This document shows positions 14,855 to 17,909 of a DNA stretch of 17,909 nt, one piece after another. The stretch spans positions 1 through 17,909 of the forward strand of contig CALGKL010000129.1 in NCBI GenBank assembly GCA_937930495.1, read 5' to 3'. The notes under the pieces are model-generated. The model was not told where the DNA came from, did not search any database, and saw only the letters and a program-made list of their open reading frames with translations. The DNA comes from an uncultured Gloeocapsa sp. (lineage in GTDB: Bacteria > Cyanobacteriota > Cyanobacteriia > Cyanobacteriales > Gloeocapsaceae). Both the position numbers and the translations under genes were made by a program. Every line of letters begins with the position of its first letter. The stretch's first letter is position 1.

Positions 14855-15195
14855 TATTTTTCCTCTTTCTCCTTGTTAGTTTTAATTCAGATGTTTATGA
14901 TTTTGGTTGCAAGTCACCGTTGAATACTGATTAGCAAAATACCTTTCTGATTGTAACTTTCTGGACAATATCTTGGGGGATTTTTTTAGTTCAATTAGTG
15001 AACTCTTATCCCTAGGGGTACTTCTCCAAAAGATAGAGGGAGAAACGAGAAAAAATCGAGCATTTTCCGTGTGTGAGGAGCTGTATAGTACATAATTTCT
15101 TGACGAATAAGCTTGGGCTCTGACCTCTAAGATAACAAAAACTCATCATTTTGTCGTTATTTAGTCCAAGTTTTTTTGATTTGGGGATCATTTTT
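14855..15195 (-). promoter_or_regulatory. rpoD upstream region, no gene seen
   Basis: These 341 bases between the membrane-protein gene and rpoD contain no convincing reading frame; a 65-codon frame on the minus strand (15012-15209) overlaps the upstream gene and resembles no protein. It should hold the rpoD promoter(s) and 5' UTR. Visible elements on the minus strand are a TTACAA/TAATCA pair with 17-base spacing (14956 down to 14928) as a weak promoter candidate, an AGTTCA-5-TGAACT inverted repeat (14988-15004), and CTCCTCACACAC at about 15080-15069. No convincing terminator for the upstream operon is visible. Confidence 0.4.
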
Positions 15196-15924
15196 TTAAC
15201 GCTGATCAATTGAAAAAGAATTAACTTTAACCTTTAAGGGCATCTGTAAAGGAATGTTAAGATTAACATTAAAAGTCTTTTCCCAGCTAGTTAAAATAGC
15301 CTGTCTGATCACAACTTCTGTTTCTACCGCCAGCATCAACTGGAAATATTCTCTAAGTTGAAGTAATTCAGTAGGATCAAGTTCTTTTCTCTCGGCTAAA
15401 TTAGTCAATTCTCCTACGGCGATCAGACGTTTCAGGGGTTCGGATGCGGTCAAATCATTTACCCATTTTTGCCAATTAGCGTGAGTTTGATAATTATTTT
15501 TATTTACTAATTGCCAAACCAAAAGTAAACAAGTAACTAGACTGAGCAAACCTTGAAGAATCACACCGGTAGCCAACCAGGGATTATCCGTCTTAGCCAA
15601 AATAGAGCTAAGTAAATAAACCAGAACAGAAGTTACCCCACCAGCAAATACTGCTAGGATAAATTGACGGTAAGGACTATTGCGCCAATATTGCCAACCA
15701 CTAAGCAAATGACGCCAATGATAACGGGGAAAAAGATAAACCCCTTCCATGACCAAAATCCCCACTAGGGTTGCCAGTAATAATTGCCAATGCCAACAGA
15801 GTAAAGCTACCATAATTACTATCAACCAAAAGGTTGGACTCGGGCGTCGCAACTTTGGCCTATAATTATGGAATTGAGAGATGAGATAGAGAAATATTCT
15901 CCAGCGGGTAACTTTTCTTGCCAC
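15196..15924 (-). CDS. Four-span membrane protein with a C-terminal helical domain
   Basis: This 242-aa protein begins with a basic N-terminus (MARKVTRWRIFLYLISQFHN) and has hydrophobic segments at about residues 31-47, 48-65, 88-107 and 116-139, giving about four spans. The last 100 residues are soluble and mostly helical (LTASEPLKRLIAVGELTNLA, ELLQLREYFQLMLAVETEVV), with a pattern compatible with armadillo/HEAT-like helices. I recall similar cyanobacterial proteins being labelled armadillo-type fold proteins; I know of no function. It lies 42 bases downstream of the pentapeptide-repeat gene on the same strand and is probably the last gene of a three-gene operon with it and the DICT-domain gene. 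Conserved linkage would suggest a membrane partner in that signalling unit. Confidence 0.8.
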   Translation of the reverse strand: MARKVTRWRIFLYLISQFHNYRPKLRRPSPTFWLIVIMVALLCWHWQLLLATLVGILVMEGVYLFPRYHWRHLLSGWQYWRNSPYRQFILAVFAGGVTSVLVYLLSSILAKTDNPWLATGVILQGLLSLVTCLLLVWQLVNKNNYQTHANWQKWVNDLTASEPLKRLIAVGELTNLAERKELDPTELLQLREYFQLMLAVETEVVIRQAILTSWEKTFNVNLNIPLQMPLKVKVNSFSIDQR

Positions 15925-15966
15925 GAGGATTTATTGCTAACTATTTGGTATTTTCACCAACAGTAA

Positions 15967-16608
15967 TTATACTTGCTCTTTAATTATGATAGTACCAACT
16001 AGACAAGCTTTGTCTAAATTAGCGCCCTCTAAACAAGCTCCCTCCAAATCAGCGCAAAGTAAATTAGCTCCCGTCAAATCAGCTCCCGCGAGATTAGCCC
16101 CCCGTAAATCCACTTCTTCCAGGTTAACTTCGGTTAAAATAGCTCCTGCGAGATTAGCCCCGGCTAAATTAGAGCCCGCGAGATTAGCACTATTGAGGTT
16201 AGCACCGCGCAAGTCAGCACCACGACAATCACTCCCGCGCAGATTAACTCCGGTTAAATTGACTCCACTTAAAAAAGCTCCCGCTAAAGATGCTTGAATC
16301 AATTTAGCGCCCATCAGATTAGCCCCACGCAAATTACTTCCCCGTAAATCAGCGTGACTCAAATCAGCTTGCATCAGGTTAACCCCAAGACAATTCGCCC
16401 TCAAATCAGCAAAATCACAACAAGCACAGAGAAGATTAGCACCGTCTAAACAAGCACCCTTTAAGTTAGCGTGGGAGAGATTGACCCCGACTAAATTAGC
16501 CCCAGAGAAATTAACTCTTTCTAGTTGAAGGTAAGAGAGATCTTCCTCTTCGAGATTAACCCCTGGTAGTTGTTTAGTTTTCCCTGTGCGAATTAGTTCT
16601 AAATTCAT
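15967..16608 (-). CDS. Pentapeptide-repeat protein, cysteine-rich
   Basis: From about residue 17 to 205 the 213-aa protein is a near-continuous run of A(D/N)LxG-type pentapeptides (for example ANLSGVNL-type and ADLRGANL units). This folds as a right-handed quadrilateral beta-helix with one turn per four repeats, so about nine turns. Nine cysteines fall within the coil, including LLCACC. The ATG at 16608 overlaps the upstream DICT gene stop as ATGA, so translation is probably coupled; a longer start at 16635 would overlap that gene by 31 bases and is less likely. Pentapeptide proteins have diverse roles (gyrase protection, scaffolding, thylakoid lumen proteins). No signal peptide is visible, so this one is probably cytosolic. 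Function is unknown. Confidence 0.92.
   Translation of the reverse strand: MNLELIRTGKTKQLPGVNLEEEDLSYLQLERVNFSGANLVGVNLSHANLKGACLDGANLLCACCDFADLRANCLGVNLMQADLSHADLRGSNLRGANLMGAKLIQASLAGAFLSGVNLTGVNLRGSDCRGADLRGANLNSANLAGSNLAGANLAGAILTEVNLEEVDLRGANLAGADLTGANLLCADLEGACLEGANLDKACLVGTIIIKEQV
16010..16530 (-). repeat. 15-bp periodic coding repeat of the pentapeptide gene
   Basis: Units such as GCTCCCGCGAGATTAGC and close variants recur every 15 bases or multiples of it on the + strand, mirroring the five-residue protein repeat. They are degenerate rather than identical and are not CRISPR or an intergenic repeat. The longest near-identical units fall around 16080-16200. Confidence 0.85.
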
Positions 16609-17909
16609 GCTAGTTGTTCCTCTTCTAATAACCACATTCCCGCAGCAATTTTAGGTTGATTAATGGGTAAATCCATACCCTGTTGTAGTCCTAAAACCAA
16701 AAGTTCTAGGGTTTGTACTAATTTAGGATCATATCGGGTAGAAGCTCTTTTTTGACAATAAGCTAAAGCTTTACCATATTGGTCAGATTCTTGCTGATGC
16801 TGACGTAATTGAGCTTGAAAATCAGCCACTAAAGATAAAATGCGCGATTCTAGGGGGATCTGATCATAAGCTAGACCATCGGGAGTACCAGAGCCATCCC
16901 AACATTCATCCTGGTGGTTGATAATTTTGGCGATCGCCTCTAATTGGGGCATAATTTTGCCTAATTCTCCTTGAGCTTGAGAATCAGTAGTTATAGATTC
17001 AGTTCCTTTTAAAGGTGGGAGACGGTGTAATAACCCCGCCAAACGAAGACGTTTAATTTGCCAAGCGGGCAAATCCAATATTTGTCCTATTGCTTCAGCA
17101 TAGCAAGCTACCTCAGCCGCTGCATTAGGGTTAACCCCATCTGCTTGGTCAATAATCTGGGCCATCCGGAGAAAGGCTTGCATTTTATTGGAGAAGATGT
17201 TGTAATCTAGGTCTTTAGTACGACCATACTGAGTATTATTGTGAGGCATTAATAAGTCTTGTTGACTATTTTCCAGATAATCGACTATTTTACAGACGAC
17301 AGGGGTTAAATCGTATTTTGGTGCTTGATTTGTTTGTTTGATAGTGCTTATTTTTTGGGCGATCGCTGCAGCTAATTCGGGATTAAGTTTAGCGATATGT
17401 TCTCGAGCTAATTCTATGGTTTCCTGGACTAAATCCGCTTCAAAAGTCCAAAATCCGTAGAATTTCCGTTCTAAATCTTGGGTAGGTCTTCCTGCTATCT
17501 TGTAATCTTCCTCTGAGAGTTCTTGACACAGAACCATGGCACTATAATTGGGGGATAAGATCATTAAATGCCATTCTTGAGCTACTGGGTCCTCTGTAGT
17601 TAGATTGACTAGAGATACGTTAGATCTCTTACTAGTAGGGTGAGTGGTCAAATTCGTGTCAGGAGCAGCTAAAATGACTATTTGGGAAGCCTTGTTCGCT
17701 AACTCCCCATAGCGATCCGCCTCTTGGAGATACCATTTACCCCGTTGAAAAGCTGCCAATAACAGAGGATTGCCAGGGGATTCTAGGATAAAATCTTCCA
17801 GAGCGTGACAAAGAGCGACTAAAGTGTTTTTATAATAGACACCTAGATTCAGGGGTTTTTTCTGGTTGAGACGACTTGTGGTCAGTTTATCTAAAATTGA
17901 ACCTTTGAG
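16605..17909 (-). CDS. DICT sensory domain / degenerate HD-GYP protein (5' partial)
   Basis: The frame is open to the window edge (434 codons visible) and begins LKGSILDKLTTSRLNQKKPL, then LGVYYKNTLVALCHALEDFI. That is the usual start of this protein class, so probably only one or a few codons are missing. The first 170 residues or so are a DICT domain (LLLAAFQRGKWYLQEADRY, QIVILAAPDT, EWHLMILSPNYSAMVLCQE, FYGFWTFEADLV), a sensor domain found with cyclic-di-GMP and two-component proteins. The C-terminal half resembles HD-GYP phosphodiesterases (INHQDECWDGSGTPDGLAYD then QIPLESRILSLVADF), but the HD pair reads LLHRLPP and GYP reads GTP. Key metal ligands are thus missing and it is probably not an active phosphodiesterase. 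Its TGA overlaps the pentapeptide gene ATG. It probably acts as a signalling or adaptor protein in the cytoplasm. Confidence 0.85.
   Translation of the reverse strand, partial: LKGSILDKLTTSRLNQKKPLNLGVYYKNTLVALCHALEDFILESPGNPLLLAAFQRGKWYLQEADRYGELANKASQIVILAAPDTNLTTHPTSKRSNVSLVNLTTEDPVAQEWHLMILSPNYSAMVLCQELSEEDYKIAGRPTQDLERKFYGFWTFEADLVQETIELAREHIAKLNPELAAAIAQKISTIKQTNQAPKYDLTPVVCKIVDYLENSQQDLLMPHNNTQYGRTKDLDYNIFSNKMQAFLRMAQIIDQADGVNPNAAAEVACYAEAIGQILDLPAWQIKRLRLAGLLHRLPPLKGTESITTDSQAQGELGKIMPQLEAIAKIINHQDECWDGSGTPDGLAYDQIPLESRILSLVADFQAQLRQHQQESDQYGKALAYCQKRASTRYDPKLVQTLELLVLGLQQGMDLPINQPKIAAGMWLLEEEQLA

Noticed and set aside
13953..14923. Several + strand frames opposite rpoD
   Set aside because: Shadows of a strongly conserved sigma factor gene; their products show no protein-like features.
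15012..15209. A 65-codon minus-strand frame upstream of rpoD
   Set aside because: It overlaps the end of the membrane-protein gene, has no recognisable composition or Shine-Dalgarno site, and spans the likely rpoD leader.
15986..16297. A 103-codon Lys/Ala/Pro/Ser-rich frame on the + strand opposite the pentapeptide gene
   Set aside because: It is the antisense echo of the 15-base coding repeat; its low-complexity repeats are fully explained by the pentapeptide gene.
16010..16530. Regularly spaced repeats suggesting a CRISPR array
   Set aside because: The period is 15 bases with no unique spacers and the frame is open throughout; it is pentapeptide coding sequence.

Overview
The window is chromosomal DNA from a cyanobacterium. 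The photosynthesis gene petN is present. The octamer GCGATCGC (HIP1), typical of many cyanobacterial genomes, occurs about fifteen times by eye. The sigma factor is of the cyanobacterial SigA type, and the DICT-domain, transketolase-like and small membrane proteins are all forms I associate with cyanobacteria. There are no phage, transposon, CRISPR, tRNA or rRNA genes. It reads as ordinary housekeeping chromosome with a few rearranged spots.

Left part (1-3450, first genes on +): the tail of a HEAT-repeat protein, a GT4 glycosyltransferase, then a small DUF433 antitoxin-like gene. Right after the antitoxin lies what looks like the C-terminal scrap of its usual toxin partner (DUF5615/PIN-like). 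That scrap runs head-on into uvrC (minus strand), and this UvrC stops just before its C-terminal helix-hairpin-helix domain. The toxin scar and the UvrC truncation meet within a few bases.

Middle part (3501-9725, + strand): a two-gene mini-operon of petN (29 aa) and a 49-aa single-span membrane protein, ended by a hairpin made of two HIP1 octamers. Next come a transketolase-like TPP enzyme with a strong terminator, glyS (glycyl-tRNA synthetase beta subunit), and two tandem secreted PEP-CTERM proteins. The two PEP-CTERM genes are well diverged, yet their last 94 bases are identical.

Right part (9729-17909): a UvrD/Rep-type helicase on the minus strand, divergent from an uncharacterised 219-aa gene that is followed by radC. 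The rest is on the minus strand. A DICT-domain/degenerate HD-GYP signalling protein (running off the right edge) overlaps a pentapeptide-repeat gene by ATGA, and a four-span membrane protein follows 42 bases later, so these probably form one operon. A 341-base leader then precedes rpoD (sigA), which is followed by a 42-aa membrane protein gene.

Several genes concern DNA repair or processing (uvrC, helicase, radC) or core expression (glyS, rpoD), but I see no evidence that they form one pathway unit. The points most worth a second look are the uvrC/toxin scar, the homogenised PEP-CTERM tails, the DICT-pentapeptide-membrane operon, and the small genes that automatic annotation may miss.
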